This document shows, piece after piece, positions 9,509 to 17,907 of a DNA stretch of 52,661 bases. The stretch covers positions 1 through 52,661 of the forward strand of contig CAYYQW010000020.1 in assembly GCA_964472505.1 (NCBI GenBank), written 5' to 3'. The notes under the pieces are model-generated. The model saw only the letters and a program-made list of their open reading frames with translations. It was not told the origin of the DNA and searched no databases. Made by a program: the position numbers and the translations under genes. The DNA is from JAYEIA01 sp964472505. GTDB taxonomy: Bacteria; Bacteroidota; Bacteroidia; Bacteroidales; JAADGE01. Within the stretch, counting starts at the first letter, position 1; each line of letters opens with the position of its first letter.

Positions 9509-10336
9509 ATGACTGTAAAGCTCCGGCTTTTTGCCCTAACAAGCATGATATTTTTTTCCGGTATTTTATCCGCTCAAGAATTTGCACGGCAGGAACAAGA
9601 ACTTCTAATTTTGTTCGAAAAGCTAAGATTTGAAACCAATGACTCAAAAAAAGATTCCTTAAACGCACACATTTTAAGCAAATTCAAAAAAATACTCGAA
9701 CAAGAAGCTTCTTTCGACTACCCATTCAAGCAATTACGCTCGGTAGGCATTCTGAAATCGCCCGATGAATTGTTGAAAATTTACAATTGGAACCTGTTCT
9801 ACTCAGACGGCAGCAATCAATACTCCGGATTCGTACAATACAGAAAAAAGAAACGAAAAAGCCACAACTTATACGAGCTGAAAGACCGGTCTGAAAGCAT
9901 TGAAAAACCTGAACAGCTCAAACTTTCCGACCAAAATTGGTACGGTTGCCTGTATTATGATTTGGTTGAAAAACAAATAGGCCGTGAAACCATATACACG
10001 CTTATGGGCTGGGATGCCAACGATAACTTTTCCAACAAAAAAATTATAGATATTCTGCAAATCGATCGCAAAGGCATCAGTTTTGGAATGCCGGTTCTGA
10101 ATTATAAAAACAAAAAATATCATCGCCTAATTTTTGAATATGCCGAGCAAGCCAAAATGCTGCTGCAATACGATAAACGCTACGATATGATTATTTGGGA
10201 TCATCTCTCGCCGCCCAACAGCGCCTTGAAAGGTAATTACGAATACTACGGCCCCGACGGTACACAAGACGGGCTTAACTTTAAAAATGATGAATGGCAA
10301 TACCATCCGAATATTGAACCCAAAAACAGAAAATAA
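9509..10336 (+). CDS. Secreted protein of unknown function
   Basis: This is a 275-residue product with a signal peptide (about residues 1-22, ending LSAQ) and no catalytic motif that I recognise. The mature part is rich in Tyr, Lys and Asp. Segments such as ETIYTLMGWDANDNFSNKKIIDIL and the terminal DHLSPPNSALKGNYEYYGPDG look like conserved cores of a Bacteroidota-specific envelope family, but I cannot name it. It lies 100 bases after the oligopeptidase gene and 77 bases before the OmpA-family gene, all on the same strand. No strong terminator separates them, so loose co-expression is possible. Function unknown; periplasmic or outer-membrane location inferred from the signal peptide. Confidence 0.78.
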   Translation: MTVKLRLFALTSMIFFSGILSAQEFARQEQELLILFEKLRFETNDSKKDSLNAHILSKFKKILEQEASFDYPFKQLRSVGILKSPDELLKIYNWNLFYSDGSNQYSGFVQYRKKKRKSHNLYELKDRSESIEKPEQLKLSDQNWYGCLYYDLVEKQIGRETIYTLMGWDANDNFSNKKIIDILQIDRKGISFGMPVLNYKNKKYHRLIFEYAEQAKMLLQYDKRYDMIIWDHLSPPNSALKGNYEYYGPDGTQDGLNFKNDEWQYHPNIEPKNRK

Positions 10337-10413
10337 GCCAAATATCTTAGTGTGTAGTCAAAGAATTATCAAATTTTCAGTATATTTATTGATGTTTAAA
10401 AAATTGTATAACA

Positions 10414-12513
10414 ATGAAAACATTTAGTCTTTTCGTACTGATTTTTTTTGCGGCCTTTGCCGGATATGCCCAATCGGATTATCTGATAAGCGAACAATTT
10501 AACGATAACAGAAATAATTGGAGCTTGATAAACGAAAACGGAGTCAAATCTTACATTTCCTACGGAAAAATGTATATGCAATGCAGCAGCTCTTATGCTT
10601 CATACCGTTTTTGGCTTCATTCGCCGATTAATACTAAAGGTGATTTTGAAATTGAAGTGAAATTCTCAAAACTCTCCGGCAGTAAAGAAAGTTTTAACGG
10701 CATAGTATGGGGCGCATCCGGCTGGGATAACAGTTATAACTTCGAGATTTCGGAAGCCGGCTATTTCCGAATATGGAAATATGAAAAAGAAAACCAATAT
10801 TTTATAAAAAATAAAACCAAAAGCATTAAAATTAATCACAGAGGAACCAATTTGCTTAAGCTGGAAAAGAAAGCTAAGAAACTAAATTTCTACATAAACA
10901 GCTCATTAGTTCACAGTTCTGATTTTCAAAATTTTTACGGAAGCTTTCACGGTTTTATTGTTGAGTCCGACAATAAAATTGCAGCCGACTTTATAAACAT
11001 CAAACAGGAAAAAAGAAAAATTGTAACCGTCAGTAAAAACATCTCCAAATACAATAAAGAAAACTTAGGTTTAAGCATCAACTCCCCTTATTCTGAAATT
11101 GCACCCGTAATAGCCCCTGACGGCAAAACACTTTACATAGCACGCAGCAAACACCCTCTGAATTACGGTGCGAAAGACAAATTTGACATTTGGTATTCCG
11201 AACTTCAGGCAGACGGCAGTTGGGGAAAATTAAAACACGCTCTCAAACCGCTCAATAACACCGGAGATAATGTAGTGATAGCAGCATCAGCGGATAACAA
11301 TGCCCTCATGCTTGAAAACCTTTACAATTCCGACGGCAGCTTCAAAAGCGAACAAGGCATATCAGTTACTTTCAGAACTGCAACAGGCTGGTCAGTGCCG
11401 CGCGAGCTTAAAATAAGAGATTATTACAACCGAAATAAATACGAAAGTTTCTGCCCTTCCGCTGACCGAAAGGTGCTTATTATGTCGGTTGAGCGCGATG
11501 AAGGCTTCGGAAAGAAAGACCTTTATGTTAGCTTTTTGCAGGCAGACGGAAGCTACGGTAAACCCCAAAACATGGGGCCCGTGCTAAACAGCTACGATGA
11601 CGAAGGAACCCCCTATCTTGCTCCCGATAATAAAACCCTGTATTTCTATTCTTATACCGAGCCGGGCTACGGAAGCGCCGATATTTTTGTCAGCAAACGA
11701 TTAGACAACAGCTGGACCAATTGGAGCCAACCCAAAAACCTCGGCAGCAAAATTAATTCACCCGAATGGGATGTCTATTATACCGTTGATGCAAAAGGCG
11801 ATTACGCCTATCTGGTATCATCCGAAAAATCGTACGGAAATGAAGATATTTTTCGCATAAAGCTACGCAATGACGAAAAACCGGAGCCGGTAGTTATGCT
11901 CTCCGGGAAAGTTCTGGATAAAAAAACCGGCAGACCCATAGGTACAAATATTGTGTATGAAGACAATGAAACCGGAAAAACCGCAGGTATTGCCCGCTCA
12001 AACCCTTCCGACGGCAGCTATAAAATTGTATTGCCTTACGGAACAAAATACAATATCAGAGCAATAAAAGTAAACTACTTTGCTTTAAGCGAATCTTTTG
12101 ATTTGCGCCATGTGGAAAACTACAAGGAAATTGAGCGCAACCTTTTCTTAAGTCCCATAGAAAAAGAAGAAACCATATTGCTGAAAAATGTGAATTTTTA
12201 TGCTACCCAAGCCCGGCTTCTGCCCGAATCATATCCTGAATTAAAACGCTTGGCAAAACTTATGCAATCCAATCCGAATATGATTATTGAACTACACGGG
12301 CATACCGAAACCACAGACGGTTACGAAGATCAGCTCATGGCATTATCCAAACGCAGAATAAAATCTGTTAAAGCTTATTTGGTAAATAAAGGCATACCGG
12401 AAGACCGCATTAAAGAAAAAGCTTTTGGAGGAAGCCGACCTATAGCCGACAATACAACTAAAGAAGGCAGAAAAGCCAACCGGCGTGTTGAATTTAAAAT
12501 CTTAGTCCAATAA
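10414..12513 (+). CDS. OmpA-family envelope protein with LamG-like and PD40 propeller domains
   Basis: The 699-residue product should sit in the outer membrane or periplasm and bind peptidoglycan. In order it has a signal peptide (1-19, ending GYAQ), a concanavalin/LamG-like region (about 20-200, with SGSKESFNGIVWGASGWDN) and a PD40/WD40-like propeller (about 220-490). The propeller repeats read like IAPDGKTLYIARS and LAPDNKTLYFYSY. A carboxypeptidase-regulatory-like beta fold follows (about 500-570, LSGKVLDKKTGRPIG), then an OmpA peptidoglycan-binding domain (about 590-699). The OmpA domain is marked by IELHGHTETTDG, the LSKRRIKSVKAYLV helix and the terminal GRKANRRVEF. The layout resembles the PorE/OmpA proteins linked to type IX secretion, but PorE normally begins with TPR repeats, which are absent here. 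I therefore do not assign that name. Confidence 0.88.
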   Translation: MKTFSLFVLIFFAAFAGYAQSDYLISEQFNDNRNNWSLINENGVKSYISYGKMYMQCSSSYASYRFWLHSPINTKGDFEIEVKFSKLSGSKESFNGIVWGASGWDNSYNFEISEAGYFRIWKYEKENQYFIKNKTKSIKINHRGTNLLKLEKKAKKLNFYINSSLVHSSDFQNFYGSFHGFIVESDNKIAADFINIKQEKRKIVTVSKNISKYNKENLGLSINSPYSEIAPVIAPDGKTLYIARSKHPLNYGAKDKFDIWYSELQADGSWGKLKHALKPLNNTGDNVVIAASADNNALMLENLYNSDGSFKSEQGISVTFRTATGWSVPRELKIRDYYNRNKYESFCPSADRKVLIMSVERDEGFGKKDLYVSFLQADGSYGKPQNMGPVLNSYDDEGTPYLAPDNKTLYFYSYTEPGYGSADIFVSKRLDNSWTNWSQPKNLGSKINSPEWDVYYTVDAKGDYAYLVSSEKSYGNEDIFRIKLRNDEKPEPVVMLSGKVLDKKTGRPIGTNIVYEDNETGKTAGIARSNPSDGSYKIVLPYGTKYNIRAIKVNYFALSESFDLRHVENYKEIERNLFLSPIEKEETILLKNVNFYATQARLLPESYPELKRLAKLMQSNPNMIIELHGHTETTDGYEDQLMALSKRRIKSVKAYLVNKGIPEDRIKEKAFGGSRPIADNTTKEGRKANRRVEFKILVQ

Positions 12514-12541
12514 TATTAAATCTTCAAAAAAAGATTCATGT

Positions 12542-12549
12542 TATTTTTG
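12542..12549 (+). promoter_or_regulatory. TAnnTTTG promoter box before the coiled-coil protein
   Basis: TATTTTTG matches the Bacteroidota -7 consensus exactly, 70 bases upstream of the ATG at 12619. No confident -33 element is visible. Confidence 0.35.
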
Positions 12550-12618
12550 TATAATTCGTATAATTTGACTATATTTAGCTCAAGTAATCAAAGTATTAAC
12601 TTATAAAAATATATAAAA

Positions 12619-13044
12619 ATGAACTTCGAAGAAAAAAAACAAGAATTTTTAACCGAAACCGATTTACGTTTGCGCGAAATGGCTTTAAACATAGAAAAAG
12701 CAGAACTGGAAGCAGCAAAACAGAAAAAACAAATTGATGAAAACTTGGCAAGCATGAAAAATGCCAAAGACAGTTTTGCAGCCGATATGGAAAAATTGAA
12801 AAAAGCCGGAGAAAAAGAATGGGAAGAGCTTGCCGAAAAATTTCAAGAAAAATACCACACCGGCGACTTAATGGATGAAGTAAGCGAAAAAGCCAAAGAA
12901 TACAGTGAAAAAACTAAAAAATTCCTGTCCGGATTTGGAAATAAAGTTTCGGAACTTTATCACAAAAGTTTAGACGAAATGAAAAAATCATCGTCAAAAG
13001 ATGAAGGTGTGAGCGAAAAAACAGATGAAAAAAAATCTGAATAA
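12619..13044 (+). CDS. Small charged coiled-coil protein of unknown function
   Basis: This 141-residue protein is almost entirely helical in character, dominated by Glu, Lys, Ala and Asp, with heptad-like hydrophobic spacing from about residue 10 to 80. It has no signal peptide, cysteine or enzymatic motif. The central AKEYSEKTKKFLSGFGNKVS segment and the Lys/Ser/Glu-rich tail resemble stress-type amphipathic proteins of the apolipoprotein/LEA kind, but composition alone could give that impression. It is monocistronic: it has its own promoter box upstream and a strong bidirectional terminator directly after it. Function unknown. Confidence 0.75.
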   Translation: MNFEEKKQEFLTETDLRLREMALNIEKAELEAAKQKKQIDENLASMKNAKDSFAADMEKLKKAGEKEWEELAEKFQEKYHTGDLMDEVSEKAKEYSEKTKKFLSGFGNKVSELYHKSLDEMKKSSSKDEGVSEKTDEKKSE

Positions 13045-13061
13045 TTACTTTTAAACCGAAC

Positions 13062-13102
13062 AAAAACTAAGGCTGCCCAAGTAAGGGCAGCCTTAGTTTT
13101 TT
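13062..13102. terminator. Bidirectional terminator between convergent genes
   Basis: A perfect inverted repeat (AAAAACTAAGGCTGCCC against GGGCAGCCTTAGTTTTT, loop AAGTAA) has an A-run on the left and a T-run on the right, so it can terminate transcription in both directions. It fills the gap between the coiled-coil gene and the convergent ATP-grasp gene, whose stop codon overlaps its right end. Confidence 0.92.
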
Positions 13103-13991
13103 AAAGGAATTCTCTTTTGTAAGCTGCGGCAATTTCTTGCAAAGCATACTTACCATCCGATTTCGAAATATGCGAAGGCGGGCCTTGCGGCGTATTATTT
13201 ACGTCGATTACATAAATCTTTTTGTCATTGTTGTCACGCAATACATCCATCTCGCCAAAATCTAAGTCCATCGCCCGGCAGTACTCATTTAACAAACGAA
13301 CTTCTTCCGGTGAAAAAACTTCTTCAGTAGGTTTGATTTGAGTTTCTATGGGATTTTTAAAACGGTCGGAAATCCAACGATATTTAATATAAACAAAGTC
13401 CAACAAAGATTTAACAATCACTACACGAATATCTACAACACGATCGCCGGATGCCGTATTATCAATAAGCCGCTGATAAATAAAACCTTCTTCCGTTTCC
13501 TTAATGGGGCCTTGAATAGCTTCGCCGTCATGCATGGCGTTTATATCGTTCTTCTTTACAATTTTACCGCTATAACTAAGGGGATCAACAAAAGTGCCGT
13601 AGCCAAATATTTTATGTGAAAGTTCTTCTACAAGTTTTTTACTCACATTTCGACTTCGAAGGTTCACAACCGGCACATTCGAAGAAATACTCTCTAAAAA
13701 CTCAAACTCTTTACGAAAAGTGGCATACTCCCAATAAACGGCAGCATCCGGATGTCGCCTTTTACGATTGCTAACAACAAAACCCAACAAGCCGGCCACT
13801 TTATACATGGTAGATCCCCGGCTGGGATAATGCGGATAAGCCAAAAGTAATTTATTTCGGAAACCATTTTGAAACCAATGCTTAATCAGCAAACCGGCAT
13901 GATTAACATCTTTGAGAAACATCTCAAAAGCCGGCATGCCTTTGTAATATTTGTTAAAAATACCGCGGCGATAGTGCTTGATGAAGTACAT
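13101..13991 (-). CDS. ATP-grasp fold protein, substrate unknown
   Basis: This 296-residue cytoplasmic protein carries the marks of the ATP-grasp superfamily, whose members ligate a carboxylate to an amine or alcohol through an acyl-phosphate. The C-terminal part shows DFGEMDVLRDNNDKKIYVID followed by VNNTPQGPP. This is the typical arrangement of a first metal-binding acid, then the D-x-N motif that binds the second Mg2+. Upstream, YQRLIDNTASGDRVVDIRVVIV fits the central strands with basic nucleotide-binding residues. The N-terminal third (residues 1-90) is basic and unassigned. There is no neighbour from a known ligase pathway; the gene stands alone, convergent with the coiled-coil gene. RimK-like modification or wall/peptide synthesis are possible, but neither is shown. 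Confidence 0.75.
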   Translation of the reverse strand: MYFIKHYRRGIFNKYYKGMPAFEMFLKDVNHAGLLIKHWFQNGFRNKLLLAYPHYPSRGSTMYKVAGLLGFVVSNRKRRHPDAAVYWEYATFRKEFEFLESISSNVPVVNLRSRNVSKKLVEELSHKIFGYGTFVDPLSYSGKIVKKNDINAMHDGEAIQGPIKETEEGFIYQRLIDNTASGDRVVDIRVVIVKSLLDFVYIKYRWISDRFKNPIETQIKPTEEVFSPEEVRLLNEYCRAMDLDFGEMDVLRDNNDKKIYVIDVNNTPQGPPSHISKSDGKYALQEIAAAYKREFL

Positions 13992-14106
13992 AGTAAAAGC
14001 TCTGTTAAAAAATAAACCGCTAAATTATAAATAAGTCCGGAAAAACATCTGATTGGATAGAACAAAGTTCGCTAAATTATTATATTCAAAAATTCAGAGT
14101 TTTTTT

Positions 14107-14114
14107 TAATTTTG
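14107..14114 (+). promoter_or_regulatory. TAnnTTTG promoter box before the patatin gene
   Basis: TAATTTTG is an exact match to the -7 consensus, with its last base 18 bases before the ATG at 14133. That implies a very short leader. It would drive the patatin gene and the AlbA_2 gene that follows after 29 bases. Confidence 0.4.
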
Positions 14115-14132
14115 AACTCAAAATAAACCAAC

Positions 14133-15260
14133 ATGAGTACAAAACAAAAGAAATATGCCGTAGTTTTAAGCGGCGGAGCTTTTCTCGGCGCCTATCAATT
14201 GGGTGCATTGAATTATATATCACAAAATTGGGAAAAAATAACGGGCCGCACCGGCGATCCGGATTTTGACATAGTCTCCGGAATTTCGGTAGGCTCGCTC
14301 AACGGCGCTTTGGCAGCTCAAGGAAAAATGGATTTGCTCAACCGGCTTTGGATGGAAGTCGCCGAAAACGGCAGCCAAGAAATTTTCACGTCTCAATATA
14401 TAGACGACATGGGAAAAATCACCTTAAATTTTGAAGCTTTAAAAGATGATTTATTTCCAAATTTCAAATTAAAATTCAAATATTTCAGTAAAGGTTTTGG
14501 AAATTGGATACTAAAACTTTTCGGGAAAAACACTCCAAGCCTTTTAGAATTAATAATTAAAGACATTGCCGACGAAGCCGATAAAAATCTGCCCAATTTC
14601 CGGGCTCTGGCCGATAACCGACCTTTACGCGAGAAACTGAAACAAAGTGTGAGTTTGTCGGATTTCCCCGAAAATTGCACCTTCCAAAGCGGCTTTGTAT
14701 CACTAAACAGCGGAAAATACATCAATGTAGATAATAAAAACATTACCGATGATGCCACACTTATTAATTGCATAACAGCATCTACAGCCATTCCGGTCAT
14801 GTGGGCTCCCGTGCCGGAAATTAACTATAAAGGCTCCCATAAAAATTTATCAGACGGCGGCCTAAAAAATGTAAGCCCGCTGGCCGATGCCGTTAAAGCT
14901 GCAAAAGCCGACAGCGATTATGATTATCGCTTTATCATCATAAATTGCCATGCCTACTCGGTGAATGCTGTGGATAATGCAAGCTGGGACGTGATGAACG
15001 CAGCAGCCAGATCCTTAGAAATTATTATGTCCGAGATATTTAATAACGACCTCCATGTTTTCCTTAAGAAAAATGTAGAAAGCAGAGAAAATGATAAAGT
15101 CTCGGAATCAAAATTTAAAAACTTTGAATACAAACTAATTCAGCCGCCCACAGCTGATTTGGGTAACTCGCTCGACACCCGAAAAGAACTTATTCAAGAG
15201 CGTATTACCAAAGGCTTCAGACAAGCTGAACAGACCTTTAGCGCAGACTGGGAATCATAA
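14133..15260 (+). CDS. Patatin-like phospholipase
   Basis: The product is a cytosolic lipid acyl hydrolase of the patatin family, using a Ser-Asp dyad to cleave acyl esters of phospholipids. All three motifs are present: the glycine-rich oxyanion hole near residues 13-24 (SGGAFLGAYQLG), the nucleophile S52 in GISVG, and the catalytic D241 in SDGG. The length, 375 residues, is normal for small bacterial patatins. There is no signal peptide or transmembrane segment, and no outer-membrane barrel such as some Bacteroidota patatins carry. The next gene, encoding an AlbA_2 DNA-binding protein, starts 29 bases downstream on the same strand, so the two may form an operon. Patatin-like lipases occur as effectors in some anti-phage systems (CapV in CBASS). 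No cyclase or sensor is present here, so housekeeping lipid turnover is equally likely. Confidence 0.9.
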   Translation: MSTKQKKYAVVLSGGAFLGAYQLGALNYISQNWEKITGRTGDPDFDIVSGISVGSLNGALAAQGKMDLLNRLWMEVAENGSQEIFTSQYIDDMGKITLNFEALKDDLFPNFKLKFKYFSKGFGNWILKLFGKNTPSLLELIIKDIADEADKNLPNFRALADNRPLREKLKQSVSLSDFPENCTFQSGFVSLNSGKYINVDNKNITDDATLINCITASTAIPVMWAPVPEINYKGSHKNLSDGGLKNVSPLADAVKAAKADSDYDYRFIIINCHAYSVNAVDNASWDVMNAAARSLEIIMSEIFNNDLHVFLKKNVESRENDKVSESKFKNFEYKLIQPPTADLGNSLDTRKELIQERITKGFRQAEQTFSADWES

Positions 15261-15289
15261 AACATAAACCGAATTAGTTATAAAGATTT

Positions 15290-16648
15290 ATGACCGACAA
15301 AGAATTTCAAAACATACTCAGCCAAGGCGAGGGCTATAATATTGAATTTAAGCGAAGTATCAATAAAGACCTTCCCAAAGAAATATGCGCTTTCGCTAAT
15401 GCCTCGGGGGGGAAAATATTTATCGGCGTTAACGACAACAATACCGTACCGGGTGTAAAGTTTAATAATAAGTCGGCATCTTCGCTTCAAAACTACATAA
15501 GCTCCGTAAATCCAACGCCGGAGGTTAAGGTTTCGGAAATTAAATGCGGCGAAAAAAAAGTCTTGGTTTTAGATTGTCACTCAGGAAACCAAAAACCATA
15601 CATGGCTCTCGGAAGTATTTATATTCGTCTGGGAGCCAATGCCCAAAAACTTATCAGCCCCAATGAAATTCGGGCGTTTTTCCAGGAGCAAAATAAAATT
15701 TATTTCGATTTATCTGCCGATTCGCGTTTCAATTACCCGGAAGATTTTGACAATGACACTTTTGAAAAATTCAAACAACGCGTAGGAATAAAATCCGGGA
15801 ATGAGCAAGAGATAATCCTCCAAAACTTGAGATTATTGAATGAAGACAAGCAATTACGAAATGCCGGTATTTTATTTTTTGGAAAAAATCCCGAGCAGCT
15901 TTTCCCGCATACGGCTATTCGTTGTATGCTGTTCAAAGGCAAAAACAAACGCTATATATTTGATGATAAAATTTTTGAAGGAAACCTGCCAAAACAATTT
16001 TACGATGCGCTGGGGTATTTGAAACAAAAATTGGAATTACGTTATAAAATAGAAGAGCAAAGCACTGCAGAACGCAAAGAAGAACTCGAACTTCCTGTAA
16101 GCGTGCTGCGCGAAGCACTAATAAATGCCATTGTACATCGTGATTATGAAGAAAGCGGCGGAAAAATACATATTGAAATATACGACAACCGAATCGAAAT
16201 TTCAAACCCCGGCGGACTTATTGCCGCCATTCCCCAAACGCAATTCGGCAAGCGCAGCTTGTCGCGAAATCCGCTGATTTTTGGGCTCTTTATGCGCATG
16301 CGCTTAGCCGAACAAGTGGGCTCCGGAATACTGCGTATGCGCGAAAATATGCGCGATGCACAACTACCGGCTCCCGAATTTCATACTGAAGGCTTGTTTG
16401 TGGTTACCCTCTACCGACCTGTTGATTTTGAAGCATGGTTAGAAAATACCGACAAACAAATTACTAAAAATCAAGTGCATATTCTAAGAGCCATTCATGC
16501 CGACCCGAATATTACACATTTTGCATTATCGGAAAAATTAGGGTTGAGCACCACAGCCGTGGGAAACAACATAAAAAAACTCAAAACAATAAAACTCTTG
16601 GAACGTATGGGTTCGGATAAAAGTGGTTATTGGACTTTGAAAACATAA
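15290..16648 (+). CDS. AlbA_2 (Schlafen-type) DNA-binding protein with RecG-related ATPase-like domain
   Basis: The 452-residue product begins with an AlbA_2/Schlafen-type domain (about residues 8-125), recognised by GYNIEFKRSINKDLPKEICAFANASGGKIFIGV. It continues with the HATPase_c_4 region often annotated as RecG-related (about 270-345), with REALINAIVHRDYEESGG, EIYDNRIEISNPGG and the AEQVGSGILRM helix. It ends in a winged helix-turn-helix (about 385-452: FALSEKLGLSTTAVGNNIKKL). Members of this family are generally called transcriptional regulators or putative DNA-binding ATPases; very few have a known target. Despite common annotations it lacks RecG helicase motifs. It follows the patatin gene by 29 bases. 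The 169-base gap downstream carries paired GTGTAAA repeats that are candidate binding sites for it. Confidence 0.9.
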   Translation: MTDKEFQNILSQGEGYNIEFKRSINKDLPKEICAFANASGGKIFIGVNDNNTVPGVKFNNKSASSLQNYISSVNPTPEVKVSEIKCGEKKVLVLDCHSGNQKPYMALGSIYIRLGANAQKLISPNEIRAFFQEQNKIYFDLSADSRFNYPEDFDNDTFEKFKQRVGIKSGNEQEIILQNLRLLNEDKQLRNAGILFFGKNPEQLFPHTAIRCMLFKGKNKRYIFDDKIFEGNLPKQFYDALGYLKQKLELRYKIEEQSTAERKEELELPVSVLREALINAIVHRDYEESGGKIHIEIYDNRIEISNPGGLIAAIPQTQFGKRSLSRNPLIFGLFMRMRLAEQVGSGILRMRENMRDAQLPAPEFHTEGLFVVTLYRPVDFEAWLENTDKQITKNQVHILRAIHADPNITHFALSEKLGLSTTAVGNNIKKLKTIKLLERMGSDKSGYWTLKT

Positions 16649-16654
16649 AGTTGG

Positions 16655-16786
16655 GTGTAAAACTTGGGTGTAAATATATATATAAACAAAAAAATAAACT
16701 TCTGACTTACAGTGTATTGAAATAAAAATACAATCACCACAAAGCCGCTGTCCCAAACAAAAATTGTGTAAAAGTGGTGTGTAAAT
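16655..16786 (+). repeat. Two copies of a 21-bp paired GTGTAAA element
   Basis: Positions 16655-16675 and 16766-16786 each have the layout GTGTAAAA, five bases, GTGTAAAT. Only the 5-base spacers differ (CTTGG and GTGGT). Half-sites are 13 bp apart within a copy, and the copies are 111 bp apart, in the same orientation. They bracket the intergenic region between the AlbA_2 gene and the outer-membrane barrel gene. The second copy lies 32 bases before that gene's ATG, which suggests a direct-repeat operator. Confidence 0.55.
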
Positions 16787-16817
16787 TGTTAATAAAAATA
16801 TCTCTTAAAAAATAAAC

Positions 16818-17903
16818 ATGATAGGAAAAATACTTCCGTTTTGTACAATTTTTCTTACGGCCGTAATATCTCCGGCTTTCGGACAAAGCGACAGCAGCGC
16901 TTTAAAAAAAGCCATTTCTAAAACAGAAATTTCCGGACAATGGTTTTTGGCATACACCTACAATGATTTTGACAGTCTGGCTCATTTTCAGTTAAAAAGA
17001 GGTTATCTGGATATTAAAACCAAAATTAACTCATCCTTTTCGGTGCGTTATACACAAGATATTGCCATAGATAAAGAAGGAGACGATGCAGGAAACATTG
17101 AAACGCGTATGAAATATATGTATCTTAAGGCAAAACTCAAAGACATGGGTTTTATAAAGAACAGCTACTTGGAACTGGGTATGGCACATCGCCCTTGGGT
17201 AGATTTTGACGGAAAAATAAACCCTTACCGGCTGCAAGACGAAATGTTTACCGACAGAAACAATATTATAAACTCGGCAGACCTCGGCATCAGTTGGATT
17301 GGACTGTTTGGCGAAGCGCTTGACGAAAACTGTCAAAAAGATATCAGCAGCGCATACCCCGGCCGATACGGCAGCTTTGCCATAGGCATTTTTAACGGAG
17401 GCGGATACTCCGCTTTAGAACAAAATTCAAATAAAACACTGGAAAGCCGTATATCACTTCGTCCCTTTCCGGATTGGATACCCGGCCTGCAAATTACACA
17501 CAGTTTTGCATACGGCATGGCTAACGTTCCGGAAATCAAAACTCCCTTTTTATTAAACATTGTCGCTTTAACATTCCAAAGCCGATACCACATTCTTCAT
17601 GCGCAATATTATACCGGATCCGGCGGCCATCAAGACCATTATATTTCTCCGGCAGGCATTGCATACAAAAATACGGGACTTTCACTACTGGGAGAATTTT
17701 TAACCCCAAAAACAGATTTATCCCTATTTTCGCGTTATGACTATTTGGAATCCGAACGTTGGAAAATAAAGCCACACTCACTTATTGCCGGAGGTTTGTC
17801 TTATAATTTTCATAAAAGTAAATTAGCAGCTTACTATGAAAAATCAGATTACGAAACACATACAGAAAACATTTGGGAGTTGGCTCTCGAAATAAAATTT
17901 TAA
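16818..17903 (+). CDS. Outer-membrane beta-barrel (porin-like) protein
   Basis: The 361-residue product has a signal peptide (1-22, ending PAFGQ). The mature protein is made of alternating amphipathic strands with aromatic girdles, for example SSFSVRYTQDIAI, SRYHILHAQYYTGSGG and SLIAGGLSYNFHKSKLAAYYEK. It ends in ...LALEIKF, the terminal aromatic residue expected of an outer-membrane barrel. It is shorter than OprP or carbohydrate porins (over 400 residues) and I cannot name its substrate. Its stop is only 4 bases before the start of the aldo/keto reductase gene, so the two are translated from one message. The paired GTGTAAA elements immediately upstream probably regulate this unit. Confidence 0.78.
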   Translation: MIGKILPFCTIFLTAVISPAFGQSDSSALKKAISKTEISGQWFLAYTYNDFDSLAHFQLKRGYLDIKTKINSSFSVRYTQDIAIDKEGDDAGNIETRMKYMYLKAKLKDMGFIKNSYLELGMAHRPWVDFDGKINPYRLQDEMFTDRNNIINSADLGISWIGLFGEALDENCQKDISSAYPGRYGSFAIGIFNGGGYSALEQNSNKTLESRISLRPFPDWIPGLQITHSFAYGMANVPEIKTPFLLNIVALTFQSRYHILHAQYYTGSGGHQDHYISPAGIAYKNTGLSLLGEFLTPKTDLSLFSRYDYLESERWKIKPHSLIAGGLSYNFHKSKLAAYYEKSDYETHTENIWELALEIKF

Positions 17904-17907
17904 TATT

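Noticed and set aside
10414..12513. PorE, a T9SS component
   Set aside because: The propeller and OmpA domains fit, but the N-terminal TPR repeats are missing and a LamG-like domain is in their place. No other por/gld gene is nearby.
14018..14080. CGCTAAATTAT repeated exactly at 14018-14028 and 14070-14080, between the ATP-grasp and patatin genes
   Set aside because: An AT-rich 11-mer repeated once could arise by chance, and no symmetry or promoter element supports it. It is noted here only in case it recurs elsewhere.
15290..16648. RecG helicase annotation for the AlbA_2 protein
   Set aside because: No helicase motifs (Walker A/B with DEAD-like boxes) are present; the resemblance is to a domain misnamed after RecG.
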